Shown here: positions 11,284 through 23,439 of the stretch, piece by piece
How positions within the stretch are numbered: position 1 is the first letter of the stretch
Layout of the letters: each line of letters starts with the position of its first letter
Origin: Edaphochlamys debaryana
Lineage: Eukaryota > Chlorophyta > Chlorophyceae > Chlamydomonadales
DNA length: 64,000 bases
Direction of reading: 5' to 3'
NCBI GenBank assembly: GCA_016858145.1
Contig: JAEHOE010000019.1
Location: forward strand, 372,001-436,000
The notes under the pieces: generated by a model
What the model was told of the DNA's origin: nothing
The model's database searches: none
The model's input: only the letters and a program-made list of their open reading frames with translations
Translations under genes and position numbers: made by a program

Positions 11284-13582
11284 TCAAACCGCCTCCACAA
11301 ACCCGGGGAGTTCATCTACCATGTCCCGCACCCCAAACACCCACTCCAGCCGCTGTGAGAGCTCCACACCGGGAGTGCCGGCCTCCCAAACCTCCGACAC
11401 CACCTGGGCAAGGGAAAGGCAGGCAACACAAGAGCAGCGAGTGTGAGCGGCGTGGCAAGGTAACCCAGCAGGATGCGGGAGTAGGCTATCAAGCCGTAAG
11501 GTGACAAGAAGCATGCCATGCCGGTCAAGTCAGTACGGCTCCCCATGCCTTACCCGCTGCAGGGCCCAGGCCAGGGCGGTCCACGCCAGGTAGCCGTGCA
11601 GCCCCAGCGTAGACACGAGTCCAGGCAGGAGCGCCGCAGCTGCATCGGCGTGGGCGGCACCCTCGGGGCCCTCGGGAGAGGGCAGCGCCTGTGCAGGACG
11701 GACAGTGTGAGGGGCAGCTCGTGTAAGCCGAGCAAGCATAGGCGCGGCGCATCACCCGGCCAGGCACCCAACCCAAGAGGCAGCATGATTCCCAACGCAT
11801 AAGATGGGTAGCCCTGCTCACCTGCTGCAGGTTGGCCCTGATCTTTGTCTCATGTGGGTCGCCATGCTCGGCGTCGGGGCTGCGCTTGTACCAGGCCACG
11901 CCAATGGCCTGAAACGGCACAGCAACCACCTCGAGCCCCTCGCCCTCCAGCGCCGCCGCCACAGCCGCCGCCGCGCCCTCCGCCTCGCCGCACTCCACCA
12001 GCAGCGCTGCTGCGGGCGGCATCGCCTGCACGCCGCTCAGCAGCACACCGCTGCCGCCGCCCTCCGCCTGCCCGGCACCCGCCGCCAGGGCCGCGGCCTC
12101 GGCTCTCCGCTCCATCCACATCGCCCACGCCTCCAGCTCCTGCTCGTCCAGCTGAGAGAGAGCCGCGGCCGTGGGGCCGCGAAGCAATAGGAGCACGGAG
12201 CACGGCCCAGAGCCCTCCCGCTCAGAAGGCTGGGACGCGAGCTGGTCCAGAGCCCGCAGGAGCAAGGCCGGGAGTGGCGGCAGCGAGCTGATGGCCCGAG
12301 GCTCCAAAGCCTGGGCTTGCGCCTGCGCGTCTTCAGCGGCACGCATCGGCAGGCTGAGGTAGCTGGGGCCCCGTGGGAACATGTCAAATCGCAAGTCCCG
12401 TGCGGCCTCCACCAGACGACACGCGGCTTGGATGTCCTCCGCCTCGCACGAGCGATCCACCGCGACTGTCTTCGCACTGGCAGAGCCGCACCGCTTCACG
12501 AGGTCCCGCAGCGACGCACGCCCAATAAGGCCGGCATAGCTGGCGTCCAGGTTGTCGATCTTGATCTCCAAGGGCAACGGCTCGAGGTTGCGGCTCGGCA
12601 GGAGCACGTCCTCCGCCAGCCGGGCCAGCCGCTGCAGGCCGAAGCGGTGCGCATGGAAGGTGAAGCTAGACTTGATGTTGTACCGATCATGCGAGATGCA
12701 AACAGGCATGTCGTACGCTTCGCCCCACCAAACCAAGCAGTTGAGAGCTGGCGGAAGGGCGTCCAGGAGGCCCAGAAGCCCTCCAGCTTGTGCAGAAGGT
12801 CCAGGCTCGTCATCGTCGTCACTGGAATCGACCTCTGCGCTGACGCTGACGCCGCACAGATACAGGCTGGATAACCTGTGCAGCTGTTGCACTGCCGCCA
12901 CAGCCCCGTTGGTGAGCAGGCTCTCGTCCCAGCCCTCACAGGAGCCCACTTCAAGGCGCGTAAGGGCGCCCGCTAGGGCCTCAATGCCGGGCAGGGCCGC
13001 GCAGGTTGGCAGGCCCAGGGTGTTGAGGGACGGCAGCTTGGACAGGGCGCCGTACATGAGGCGCAGGTCCACAGCTCCACACGCCAGCGAGCTTTGGCCG
13101 AGTTCGTCCAGCTTGAGCTCCACGAGATGAGGGAGCAGCGACGTGAGCTCCATGATCACAGGCGCTGCAACGACTCCTCCGTTGTAGTCTTCGTCGACAA
13201 ACACGTTGAAAGAGGTGATGCGGCGGCGTGCCTCCTCCGGCTGGTCCACGAAGGGCAGCACGAGGAGGCTGCTGAGCTCGCCAGGCGCGGGGCTGTTTGG
13301 CACATGGGCCTTGACTTCGCTGACGCGAGGCCAACGCGACAGCGACGGTCGGCTCTTGAGGGTAGCCGCGGCGGGGTTGAGGCTCAAAGAGGAGCTGCTG
13401 CCGTCGACCAGGTCGCTGAGGGCACGGCACGCCAGTCGCACAGGGGCGAGATTGCTCTCTTCTTCGTCACAGAGCTGATCCACAATGCTATCAGCGGCGT
13501 CGAGATCGAGCTCGCGCAGCACATCCTCAAGGCTGGGCGAAGAGCGCCGTTGCGCAGGGGGGAAGCCGCAGTAACCAGCCAT
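11284..13582 (-). CDS. F-box-like/leucine-rich family protein, copy B
   Basis: Exons 13582-11822, 11688-11554 and 11403-11284 give 671 residues. The start is the ATG at 13582 (MAGYCGFPPAQRRSSPSLED); the open frame continues upstream only through non-ATG starts. The order matches copy A: F-box-like opening (LEDVLRELDLDAADSIVDQL), leucine-rich middle (LPSLNTLGLPTCAALPGIEA), C-terminal module (VLLLLRGPTAAALSQL, VLLSGVQAMPPAAALLVECG) and last exon VVSEVWEAGTPGVELSQRLE. There is no intron at the RRITS site that copy A carries. Between LQQ and the last exon B has an extra 135-base exon (ALPSPEGPEG ... YLAWTALAWALQR) not seen in A or D. Copy C starts 450 bases away in the opposite direction. Function unknown. 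Confidence 0.7.
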
Positions 13583-14031
13583 ATTGCTACTGGTTGTTGC
13601 GTGCGCAGAAGGCAGTCCTCGCTCCTTGAGTGCAAAGCGTGTACGTGAGGCACAAGGGTTCCGGCGTAAAGCGCGAGAAAGGTTGTGGAACTTGTTTTGC
13701 AGCGGGTCGCCAGGAAGGTCTGGTGCGGGCCAGCTGGAGAACGCGAGGTACATGTGTTGGGCGCTGTTGTTTAAAACCGCGATGCATGCACCGCGAGCTG
13801 GCCGCCCCTTCGTGCTCTCAGGCCCAGCTGCACAGCCAGCTGCCATTAGCTCAATACTTCTAACCTCTTGCTGCACTGCTGTCGCCTGCAGCGTAGCCGC
13901 CACTGCTGCGCCATCCCGAGACCCGACCGCTTCCGCTGACACCGCTCCGGTACTTAGCCAGACGTACTAGGACCCGTGGAGGTAACTTCTCTGGCTGGCA
14001 GACTCTGCAGCTGTGCGCGTTGACCGTGGCG
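13583..14031. other. Divergent intergenic region between copies B and C
   Basis: This 449-base gap separates two head-to-head paralogues and may be a shared promoter. The open frame continuing from B into it starts only at GTG, so I treat it as noncoding. Confidence 0.4.
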
Positions 14032-15899
14032 ATGGCTTCCCGGTCCCGACAAACCACCAAGTCCACCCCGGCAAAGGCCGTCGGTCTTACGGATGTGCTG
14101 AAGGCGCTCAGTGCGGACGCCGCTTCAAGGTATGTTTATAATGGGTCCTTCCACCTTGCCGTGCCTTGGACTGTCGCGTTCTGTGCCGCCCGTCAGCACC
14201 CCTGCCCCTGCGTCGAGTCCCTCACCGCTGCCCCCATTCCCCCGCCCTTCCTCAACCCGCAGCCTCGTCGAGCACCTGGCCGCTGCCGAGTGCCTACCGG
14301 CCGCCCGACTCGCCTGCCGCAGCCTGCGTGAGCTGGTCGACGGGGGTGTCCACGAGCTGACGCTGAAAGTGGAGTGGGACAGCGTCCCTCTCTGGCTTGA
14401 GGGCAAGGCGTCCCTGTCTCGCTTCACCCGGCTCAGCACCGTCACCCTTCAACTCCTCGACGACAAGGACGAGGAGACAGGCAGCCTCAGCTCGCTCCTA
14501 ACGCTGCCCTTCGTCACAGAGCCGCTAGCGATGCGGCAGGGCATTAATACCCTGAACGTCACCCTCTGGGCAACCCCTTCCGACAGCCCCGCGGCTGCCA
14601 TCTCTGGCGCCGCCTTCCTGGGGCTTGCGGCGCTGCTGCCCCGCCTCAAAAGCGTGGACCTGTGCGGACTGAGCACGACCAGCCTGGAGTGCGGCCCAGC
14701 GGACCTGCACGTGATGTACCAGGGCCTGTCCGGCCTGCCCTCCCTGGAGGACCTGATGCTACCAGCCCCGTCACATCTGCCAGGCGTTCAGGCCCTGGCT
14801 GGCACCCTATGTTTGCTGAAGATCGGAGGTGACAACGTGGGAGAGGGCGCTAAGCTTGGACCCCAAGCTGTTGGTTCTTTGCTACAGCTGCACAAGCTTA
14901 CAGCCTTGTGGCTTACTGGCATGTCGCTGGACGAGGATTCAGACTGTGAGGATGGGACCAAGCCTGGTGCCGCCGGCGGTCTGCTGGGGCTGCTCTGCCA
15001 CCTGCCGCCGGCGCTCGAGACGCTGTGCCTGCCCCGGTGCCGCCTGGACGTGTGGGAGTTGGAGGGCACGGCCGCCGTTCAGCACTTCGAAGGCAACTTC
15101 TACTTGCGGCAGGGGCGCATCAGGGCCCTGGAGCTGGGCAGCCTCAGCGAGGCTCCCGTGCTGCCCACCCTCGCGCGGGACGTCCTCCTGCGCTGCGGCG
15201 CGCTGGGGCCGAGGCTGGAGCGGCTGCACCTCACGTCCGTGCTGGTGGACGGACTGAGGGCAGGGGAGGACTGTGAGCCCGTGCGGGCGCTCCTGCAGCG
15301 CTGCGACAGGGTGGAGCCGGCGAAGGAGCTGCGGGCGGGCCCTGCAGCCTGGAGGACCTGGTGTGGGCCCACCAGGGCCTGGGCCCGCCCAGCCTCATCA
15401 CCCTCTACGGCTTCCCTGGAGAATGGAACATGGTTAGCGTGGATGGTGGTAGTGCTCCGCAGGCCGCTCCAGCCCCTCTCCCAGATCCCGCAACCGTGCT
15501 GCAGAAGGCGGTGCAGCGCCTCGCCGCTGCCCAGCCCGGAACAGCGGGACCAGGGGCCGGCGGCCAGGGCCCCAGCCGTGTTCTCCTGCTGCACGGCCCG
15601 GCGGCGGGCAAGCTCGCCCGCAGGAAGCCCGCCAACCTCGCCAAGAGGGTTGCGGCCCTCAGCAGCCGGCTGGCCGACCCCACCCTCCTGCGCGGCGCCC
15701 AGGCGCTGCCGCCCGCGGCTGCTGTGCTGGTGGAGTGCGGCGAGGCGGAGGGCGCAGCGGCAGAGGTGGAGGGCGCGGCGCGGGCAGAGGGCTACGAGGT
15801 GGCGAGGGTGCCGCGGGGGGTGACCCCAGACGCCCGCTACCGGCACTAGGACTGCGGGTGCGTGAGGCGCTGGCCAAGCTCCCTGCCTCCGTGGCGTAG
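14032..15899 (+). pseudogene. F-box-like/leucine-rich family, copy C, probably decayed
   Basis: Exon 1 (14032-14129, MASRSRQTTKSTPAKAVGLT) joins exon 2 at 14263 in phase (AAS|SLVEHLAAAECLPAARL). The leucine-rich part follows A closely, including a near-identical stretch (SLSEAPVLPTLARD, LERLHLTSVLVDGLRAGE). Against copy A a 4-base deletion near 15341 (GGCCCTGCAGCC here, GGCCCCGCCTGCAGCC in A) shifts the frame, and the C-terminal module continues in another frame (VLLLHGPAAGKLARR, LLRGAQALPPAAAVLVECGE). After a TAG at 15847-15849 a remnant of the usual last exon (LRVREALAKLPASVA, stop 15897-15899) sits without its intron or first half. Two independent lesions point to a pseudogene. Confidence 0.6.
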
Positions 15900-17058
15900 C
15901 TAGGCCCGACGGGGAGAGTCGAGGAGGCGTGCTCCTGCCAGGTGCTTAGGGCGCGGCCCCGGGGCCCTCCAGCTGAGACACAACGACAGCGACGGCTAGC
16001 GGCGAACAGGCTGTGCATGCGTGCGGGTGGGGAACCGTTCAGGCAACCGGTTAGGAAGCGCAGGAATGGTTACCATGATGGCTGCATTTGCAGCCTTGGG
16101 CGGAGACTCATCGAGTTCTCCTGCCTGAGTGTGCTGGATGGCCACCCGTGTACTGTATGGTTGGACGGTTGAAAGGGTTTCGGACGCTTGAAGCCACATG
16201 TAACGCCTTGAAGAGGGGTGTTACTTGGCAACCGCTCACTGCCCGGCGCCCCAGCCAATGTAATTTCGGCCTGCCACGACCCCGGTCAGCTCACTGGGTG
16301 GCTAAGACGATGGTAGAAAGCAGCACCCCCATTGGCCCCTGCAGCACCAACAGAATCAGCGCAACGAACACCCCCGCCGCCCCGCGCTGACCCCCCTTGC
16401 TTTGACTTTCAGCCCACCACAGACAAGAACACCCCGGCTCACAGTAGAACCAACCCAGCCAGTTAAGTTCTCGGTGTTTACAATAAAGGACCCCCCTGGG
16501 GTCACAGCGCTGAACGCTGGGGCCAAGCGACCCACCTCACAGGCTTGCCCCCTGCAAGCCAAAACGCAAGTCCCTGTCATGACCATACTCAGCTCGTATC
16601 AAAGGCTTCCCAACAACCGGTTTGCCGTATACCTGTCAATCATGGCCCTCCTGGCCCCTCCTACCAGTAACTGTTCACCAAACTCCCAACACCCAGTTCA
16701 GCCCATGCGCCAGACCTCGGCAGGTTGTATCACCCGAAAGAACCCGAAGTAGTGACACGCATTCGGCCCAAGGACACACAGCGCACACAGCGCTGCGCAG
16801 TGCAAGCTCAACCTGCCCAAGGCCGTCGCCCCGATTGCCACGCCACACGAGTAACATTGAAATCGAGAGGTTCCCTGTGGCCCTCGCCCCCCACTCGGCC
16901 TACTCGCCAGGTTGTCACTCATGTCAGCTACTTTGACTACTGCTACCCAACCACGTCTTGCTGTACCGAGAAACAATGCTGGAGCCCTACACCTATGCTA
17001 CCGCAGCCTGCGCGCACGTCACGTGACTTGTGAAAGCCCAACAGCTTAGAGCGCCTCC
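15900..17058. other. Intergenic, convergent 3' regions of copies C and D
   Basis: No coding pattern is visible. TGTAA, the usual green-algal polyadenylation signal, occurs on the + strand near 16199 and 16259 but some 300 bases past copy C, so the link is weak. Confidence 0.4.
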
Positions 17059-19152
17059 TCAAGAGATGGATATGTACGGCAGCTCCTCCACCATCTCCTG
17101 CACCGCCAGCGCCCACTCCAGTCGCTGCGACAAGGTCACACCGGCAGCAGCGGCCTCGTCCCAGACGGCCGGCATGACCTGAGGGAAGCGACGGCAGAAT
17201 GTGAGCGACTCTCCGGTAAGAGCTCACCAGCAGCAGGGTGAGTAGTAGGGCCCTCAAAAGCGAGCATTGTGCAGCGGGTTGCTGCTAGTACGCTCCATCC
17301 TCACCTGCTGCAGACCGAAGTGCAGGTGATTGCCAGCGGACGAGTCGTCCAGCGGTAAGTACAGATCATCGTCCACATCGATGGCCTTGCGCGGCAGGAG
17401 GACCACGTTGAGCCCCTCGCCCTTCAGCGCCGCCGCCACAGCCGCCGCCGCCACAGCCGCCTCGCCGCACTCCACCAGCAGCGCTGCTGCGGGCGGCAGC
17501 GCCTGCACGCCGCTCAGCAGCACACCGCTGCCGCCGCCCTCCGCCTGCCCGGCACCCGCCGCCAGGGCTGCCGCCTTGGGCCTCAGCTCCGTAGCCCATT
17601 TCCTGAGGACGCGGCGCCCCTGCTGAGACAGCGCTGCGGCCGCCGGGCCGCTGACGAGCAGCACGGGCTTCTGCTTCGGGCCCAGGGGCCCATACTCGTC
17701 GTTGTCCTCCCCCTCTTCCACCTCCGCATCCGAGTCGCTTTCCGGCTGGTTCTCCGCCACGGCCTCAAGGGCTTTCACGATCATGACGCTCGGCAGCGGC
17801 AGCGCATGGGGCCCTGTCTGGCCCCCGGGCTGCGCCGTGGGGTATCCGGTCTGGAATGTGATGCTGTGGAGCTCAGCCGGGAAGCCGGCAAAGGCGAGCT
17901 GAGGGACGCGTCCGAACACGCGGAGGACCTCCTCGAGCAGGTTCTGGTCAGTGCTTGGGGCGACCGTCAGCGGAGTCAGGAAGCGCACGTTGTAGAGCTC
18001 GACCAGGGCCTGTGGGCGGGCGGTCCAGGTTGCATTACGGACAGAAAGCACCGGTATAGCCCAGCAGACTCTATCAAGCAGGGCATTGTGTGAGCCTGGC
18101 GGTGCTCTTACCCGCAGGTCCTCCAGGTCGCTGGCGCTGAGGTGCGTGAGGGCGGGGTTATCGAGGACCAGCAGGGGCTTGCTGGAACCGCTGGCCTGGC
18201 AAGGCATCAGGGCCTCCCGGGCCAGGGCCGCCACGCGGTCGAGCGGGATGTAGCTGAGCGTGACCCTGGCCATCCGACCAGCTCCACCCCACGCAATCTT
18301 CATATCCGCGAGGTCATTCAGGTCAGGCCATGTCAGAGTCCAGTCCAGCTCCTGTAGCGCGGGCGGCGGCTGGGCGAGGAGCCCCACCAGCCCGCCCCGG
18401 GCCGCGATGGCGGCGTCGGTCGAGGGGCTCGGCTCAACGTTCACGCTGCCGCGGCAGGTCAGCCCCGTCAGCTTGCGCAGCTGCTGCAGAGACGCGACGC
18501 AGGCGGGCGTCAGTTGCTCGCGCTCCGCCGAGCCACCCGTCGTCAGGTGCAGGCGCTCGAGGCTGCCCGCCAGCGCCTCGATGCCGGGGAGCAGGGCGGC
18601 GGCGGGGAGGAGCAGGTAGTCCAGCGCCTCAAGCCCGGCCAGGCCACAGTACATGAGGCTCAGGTCCAGAGGCGTGTAGGACGAGAAGCAGTCGCCGAGG
18701 CCCAGCAGGTTCAGCGTGCGCAGGTTGGGAAGGGCCGTGGCCAGCTGTGAGAAGACGGGCGGAGGGATGAAGGCGCTGCGGTTCGGCCCCTTAGCGCTCA
18801 GCGTCAGGGAGGTGATACCGCTGAGGGCCGTCGCGGGCGCGCCAAGGAAGGGAAGCGCCAGGAGGGTGGCGATGCTGCCACTCTGCGGGCTCTCCTCTAC
18901 CGTAATGGTAAGTTCCTCGACGCGTGGCCAGCGAGTCAGCGCCGGCCGCTGGTGCAGCGAGGGCGGGGGCGTCTTGGGGGTAAGCGTGATGCGCAGGGTG
19001 CGCGTGCTCACGTCCACGAAATTACGCGTGGTGCGACACGCAAGACGTATGTGCTTCAGGGACTGCTTGTCCCAGCCGATGGAGCGGAGGGCAACATCCG
19101 CGCCATTTATGGACAGCTCGCGGAGGATGTCGTCAAGCCCTCGCATTGGCAT
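17059..19152 (-). CDS. F-box-like/leucine-rich family protein, copy D
   Basis: Exons 19152-18112, 18009-17305 and 17178-17059 give 621 residues. The first ATG is at 19152 (MPMRGLDDILRELSINGADV); the longer open frame starts at a TTG. It has the family opening, leucine-rich middle (LPNLRTLNLLGLGD, LLPGIEALAGSLERL), C-terminal module (VLLVSGPAAAALSQQG, VLLSGVQALPPAAALLVECG) and last exon VMPAVWDEAAAAGVTLSQRL. The 102-base intron 18111-18010 (gtaaga ... cccacag) is a multiple of three and free of stops, so retention would add 34 residues without breaking the frame. No intron exists at the RITS site. It is the most diverged of the four copies. Confidence 0.7.
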
Positions 19153-19805
19153 CCAATATGCCTGCAGAAGCTCTTCTAGAGCCGGTGGAGGCGCTGCTGC
19201 AGCGGCAAGAAAGGCGCGCTGCAACTGGCGCGCAAGTGCAGTGCAAGTTTGCCTCAGGTATCAGATTGTGGTTGTGATTTGTGAGACTGGTTCAAGCTCG
19301 GCGCACTGCGTGTGCATAGCAAAGTATTCATAATTATGCGCGAAGGAACGTGTCGATGGGTGTCGATGGCGTGCGGTGCGTGTCGCGCAGGCTGCATCAT
19401 TAGCGCTGACGGGGCCTATGAATTTTCCGACTAGCTAGCGGGTAACTTTGTGATCTGCGCGTGGGTGATCCCGGCGGAACGTGGGAGCGGGCGGGGGACG
19501 GCGGGGGGTGCGGGCCTGAGCGTGGGCTGAGCGTGGAGAGCAGGGTCCGGCGAGGGACACGGCCAGGCGGAGGTTGCAGGCATAGAAACTAAAGTTAATT
19601 GCGTACTCAGCCACTGTTCCCGTCGTCGGAACTGCAACTCTGCGCCAAAACAACTGCGTCGAGCCAAACGCGCGAACTCCTGAACATACATTGTTGCGTG
19701 GGATTATCTATATGTAGCCAGCTATCACGCACAGGTTAGGAAGACCAATCAAGGCCGGAGCGCCAAGGATCCCGCCATGCAGCCGGCGAAGTAGAAGGCC
19801 AGGAC
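19153..19805. other. Divergent intergenic region, copy D / APE2
   Basis: A TATA-like tctatatg lies near 19707, about 100 bases before the APE2 start, and an AT-rich patch (attcataattatg) near 19327 could serve copy D. Both are weak promoter candidates. Confidence 0.35.
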
Positions 19806-22800
19806 ATGGAGCCAGCGAGCGGTGACCGTGAGGAGAGGGCACAGCACACGGTGAACTCGGCCGCGGAGGTGCGGGCGGATGTTGTGGAGCCCGTGCCACC
19901 CACCGGCCCCAGCCAGGATGAGGGCGAGGTGGTCGCAATCATGACGTGGAACATCAACTGCCTGGTGAGCTGAGCATAGAGCTGCCTGTCCTGTGAACAC
20001 ACGATGCCCTGGCCAGGGCGGGGGGGGCCATCCAGTGGAGTCGGTCTATGGACCTTGGCCCTGAACTTAGCCCCGAGCCTTGGCCCCCTGCTGACCACCT
20101 CTCCATCCCACGCCCACGCCTGGTCAGGCTCCCACCGTCAAGAACTTTGAGCTCAAGTACCAGAGCTTCCGGGGCTTCCTGGACCGCTGGGGCGTGGACA
20201 TTGCGGCGTTCCAGGTGGGGCCTGCGACAGAGCCTTCACTGCCTCTGGGGAGGCGTGCTGGGAAGGAAGCTAAGGCCATAAAGGGTATCGGGCTGGCGTC
20301 TGCTAGGATTGTGCTCCTGGACTCGCTGATATGGGGGATCAATCCCTGACTGCTTGTGCACAGGCAAGTTGCACTGGACCCTTGACGCTGTCATGCAGGA
20401 GGTGAAGCTGCCGGCAGCTAAGATCACTCGGGATCTGGCCTGCGTGGATGGCTTCCAGGTGCAGGGGAGGGGTGGAAAGGGGGAAGAAGGCAGGGAAAGG
20501 GGGAAGACAGGGAGGAGGGACGGGGCACGCAGTGCCAGCAGGCGATCCATGCAAGAGGCTTGCCTGGTTGAGAACTGGGGCCAGGGGCGTAACACGGCGT
20601 CATCTTGTCCCCCTCCTGTGGTACACCGGCGCAGTCGTTCTGGGCCACCTCTGTCGCCAAGCCGGGGTACAGTGGTGAGGAGGGCACGTGCAGGCGGGGC
20701 GGGTTACCCCTGACGCCTGACAGGATTGCTCATTCGCCCAATCCTGCACTCGTCACATACCCAACCCGACTGGTTGCTTCACCCCCCAGGCGTCACCACG
20801 TGGTGCCGTACCGCCACGTGTGCGCCCCTGGGCGCCGCCGCCGACTGTCTGGGCGAGGACGAGCAGCCCGAGCTCAACCGGGAGGGCAGGTGGGGGGGTG
20901 GGCGGGCGGTGTGGGGATGAGCGGCAGCTTCCACGCCAGGCGTTTTCATCCTGGGTCCCCTTGCCCTTCCGCCTGCCCTCCTACCGGCCTACTGTCCTTG
21001 CCTTACTTCTGTTCGCCCCCCTCCCCGCCTCCTCGTTCCCCCCGTCCCCGAAGGCTGGTGCAGACGGACCACGGCGCCTTCGTGCTCCTCAACGCTTACG
21101 TAAGCCGGCCGCGCACAGGGCCGGGTAGGGTTGCGGTGGGGGAGAGCGCTCTTAAAGGGGCGGGGGGCAGAGTTGCGAGCAGCCAGCCGCCTGCAAGCCA
21201 GGGGGGCCATGCAGCGAGCCGAGCGCCCTCCTCCCAGTCCTCCCTGCCCTCAACTCCTGCCACCGAACCCTTTCCCCCAGGTCCCCAACGCGGGCGCCCG
21301 CGAGACGGGCCGTGAGCGGCTGCCGTTCAAGCTGGCGTTCCTGCGGGCGTTACGGAGGCGCATGGACGAGCTGGCGGCGGAGGGCAGGCAGGTGGGCGGG
21401 GAGGGAGGGGCGGGATGGATGGTTAGGGGCCGGGGATTTGGGGGGTTGGGGCGAGGGTGAGGATGCCCGGTAGGGCCATGAGGGGGCATTGCAAGGCAGG
21501 GAGCCGGCGAGTTGTTGAGGGCTTCGTGAGTACTTGGCGTCTGAAAATGCGAGCTAGGGCCTGGTCCCTAGGGCCCAGTGCACTGAGCGACAGGCCAGGC
21601 TACTCCAGCCGTGGGGAAATTGCTACCCCACACCCCCCGGTCCACGCCTGCCCCTCCCCCCGCCCCAGGTCATCCTGGTGGGGGACCTCAACATTTCCGC
21701 ATCGCCCCAGGACGCCCACTCCGTGCTCAACTGGGACACGATGTACGACCCCGGTGAGTCAGCTGCCGTACCACAGCCCCACCGCCGTGCAGCGCACACG
21801 CTCGCAGCTGGAAGCCCACAAACACGGCAATCTTTGCCTGAGCTGTCGGCATGTCTTGTGCGCAGAGGAGGTGGCGGTGCTGCACGGCCTGATTGCTGCC
21901 TACCCGGACGTGTGGCGGCGGCTGCACCCGGAGGCCACGGACGTGTTCACTGTGTGGGAGGAGCGCACCAGCGCCCGGGCCTTCAACGTGGTGAGGAGGG
22001 AGGGCAGGGGCTGGGCCAAGGGGGAGGGGCACGGGCAGGGCGCCCCGGGGGCGGGGTGGTCGGGGTAGTCGGGGCGTGGCTGCAGGTGTAGCTGAGAGCC
22101 TGAGGGGCGAGCGCACTGGCTCCCCCCTGCTCGAGCCGAGGGCACAAGAAGTGCTGTGGATGGGGCAAACTACGGTTGGGGCATATGCAGTGTTTCGCCA
22201 AGCCACAAAGGAATCAACGAAGGCATGGTTATACCGGTACTCTGAGCTAAGCCCATCAATTCTTCCATGGTATCCCCCCCCCCCAAGGGCCTGCGCATCG
22301 ACTTCGTGCTCGCCTCGCCGGGGCTGCTGCCGTACGTCCAGTCCTGCGAGGTCCTAACTGCCAACGACATCCCACCCAAGTGGTCCGACCACGCCGCAAT
22401 ACTGCTCAAGCTCCGCGTCGCTCGCCAATCGCCAACTGCCGCCCTCGCCGCCAGCCCAACCACCGCCAGCCTAACCGCCGCTTCGCCGGCTTCGGCCGCA
22501 GCGCTCGATCCCCCGTCCAGCGCTCCCGAAGCTGCTGGAGCAGGTGCCACGTCAGACGGGCAATCCGGCGGGAGCGCAGAGGCGGAGGAAGAGGCGGCGC
22601 CGCTGCCGCGGCTGCAGCTGCCGCCGCCGCCGACTACTCCTTGCGCGATGTGGAGCGCTCTGGAGGCGAGGTTCGTGGACCCCAAGCAGCGGTCCATCAA
22701 GGACCTGCTGACACGCAAACCTGCTGGTGGGGGCGCCGCTGGGTCTGCTGGTGGGGGTGCCGGCCGCAACCCGTTCGCCGGCAAGGGCAAGCCTGCGGCA

Positions 22801-23439
22801 GCGACCGCCGGCAGGGGTGGTGGGCAGCCGCAGGCGGGTGCAGCAGCGGGCGCTGCAGCGGAGGCGGGGGTGACAGCTGGAGGCGGGGGCGAGGGGCGGG
22901 GCACGAAGCGGCCGGCGGAGAACAGCACCGACGCGACGGAGCAGTCCCGCCGGCCGGCGCCGGCGCTGCGGGCGGCTGAGCCGACGGTAGCAGCAGAGCC
23001 ATCGGGTGCTGAAGCCGCGGGTACGGAACCTGTGCGGGCAGGCCAGGAGCCCGGTGCGCAGGAGGCTGCTGGGGCTCCAGCCGGGCCGTCCGAGGGTGCA
23101 AGTCAGGAGGGTTCCGGCGGGCAAGCTCAGTCGGCTGAAGGTGACGGGGCGGCGGAGGGCAACGAGGCCGGGCCCGGGGGTCCGGGTCCGGCAGACGCTG
23201 CTGCAGCTCTTTCCGCCGGAGGTGGACAAGGGACACAGCGGGGCGGCACGAAGGCTGCGGGGGCAGGCTCGTCGGGGCGGGGCAGCGGAGGCGGCGGGCG
23301 GGGCCGTGGGGGCAAGCAGGCGGCCAAGGCTGGCGGCAAAGCGGCGGGCGGGAAAGGAGCGGCGGCGGCGCCGGGGTCCTCGCCGGCAGCTGCACAGCGG
23401 AGCATCCAGTCCTTCTTCGGCAAGGGGGCGGCCAAGTAG
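19806..23439 (+). CDS. APE2: APE2-type class II AP endonuclease
   Basis: It cleaves DNA at abasic sites and trims 3' ends in base excision repair in the nucleus. Exons 19806-19964, 20128-20214, 20399-20458, 20635-20674, 20790-20889, 21054-21099, 21281-21391, 21669-21753, 21866-21990 and 22288-23439 give 654 residues. Endonuclease-exonuclease-phosphatase motifs appear in order: MTWNINCL (metal-binding Asn), AFQEVKL (metal-binding Glu), KPGYSGVTTWCR, TDHGAFVLLNAYVPNAG, VILVGDLNIS (Asp, Asn), LRIDFVLAS and KWSDHAAI (catalytic His). A long Ala/Gly-rich tail ends in QRSIQSFFGKGAAK, a PCNA-interacting box. An earlier PKQRSIKDLLTRK is a partial match to the same box. The C-terminal zf-GRF finger of many APE2 proteins is not visible. 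APE2 rather than APE1 is supported by the tail and PCNA box. Confidence 0.85.

Noticed and set aside
13583..13942. N-terminal extension of copy B by 120 codons
   Set aside because: It opens only at GTG, and the ATG at 13582 gives the N-terminus that matches the other family members.
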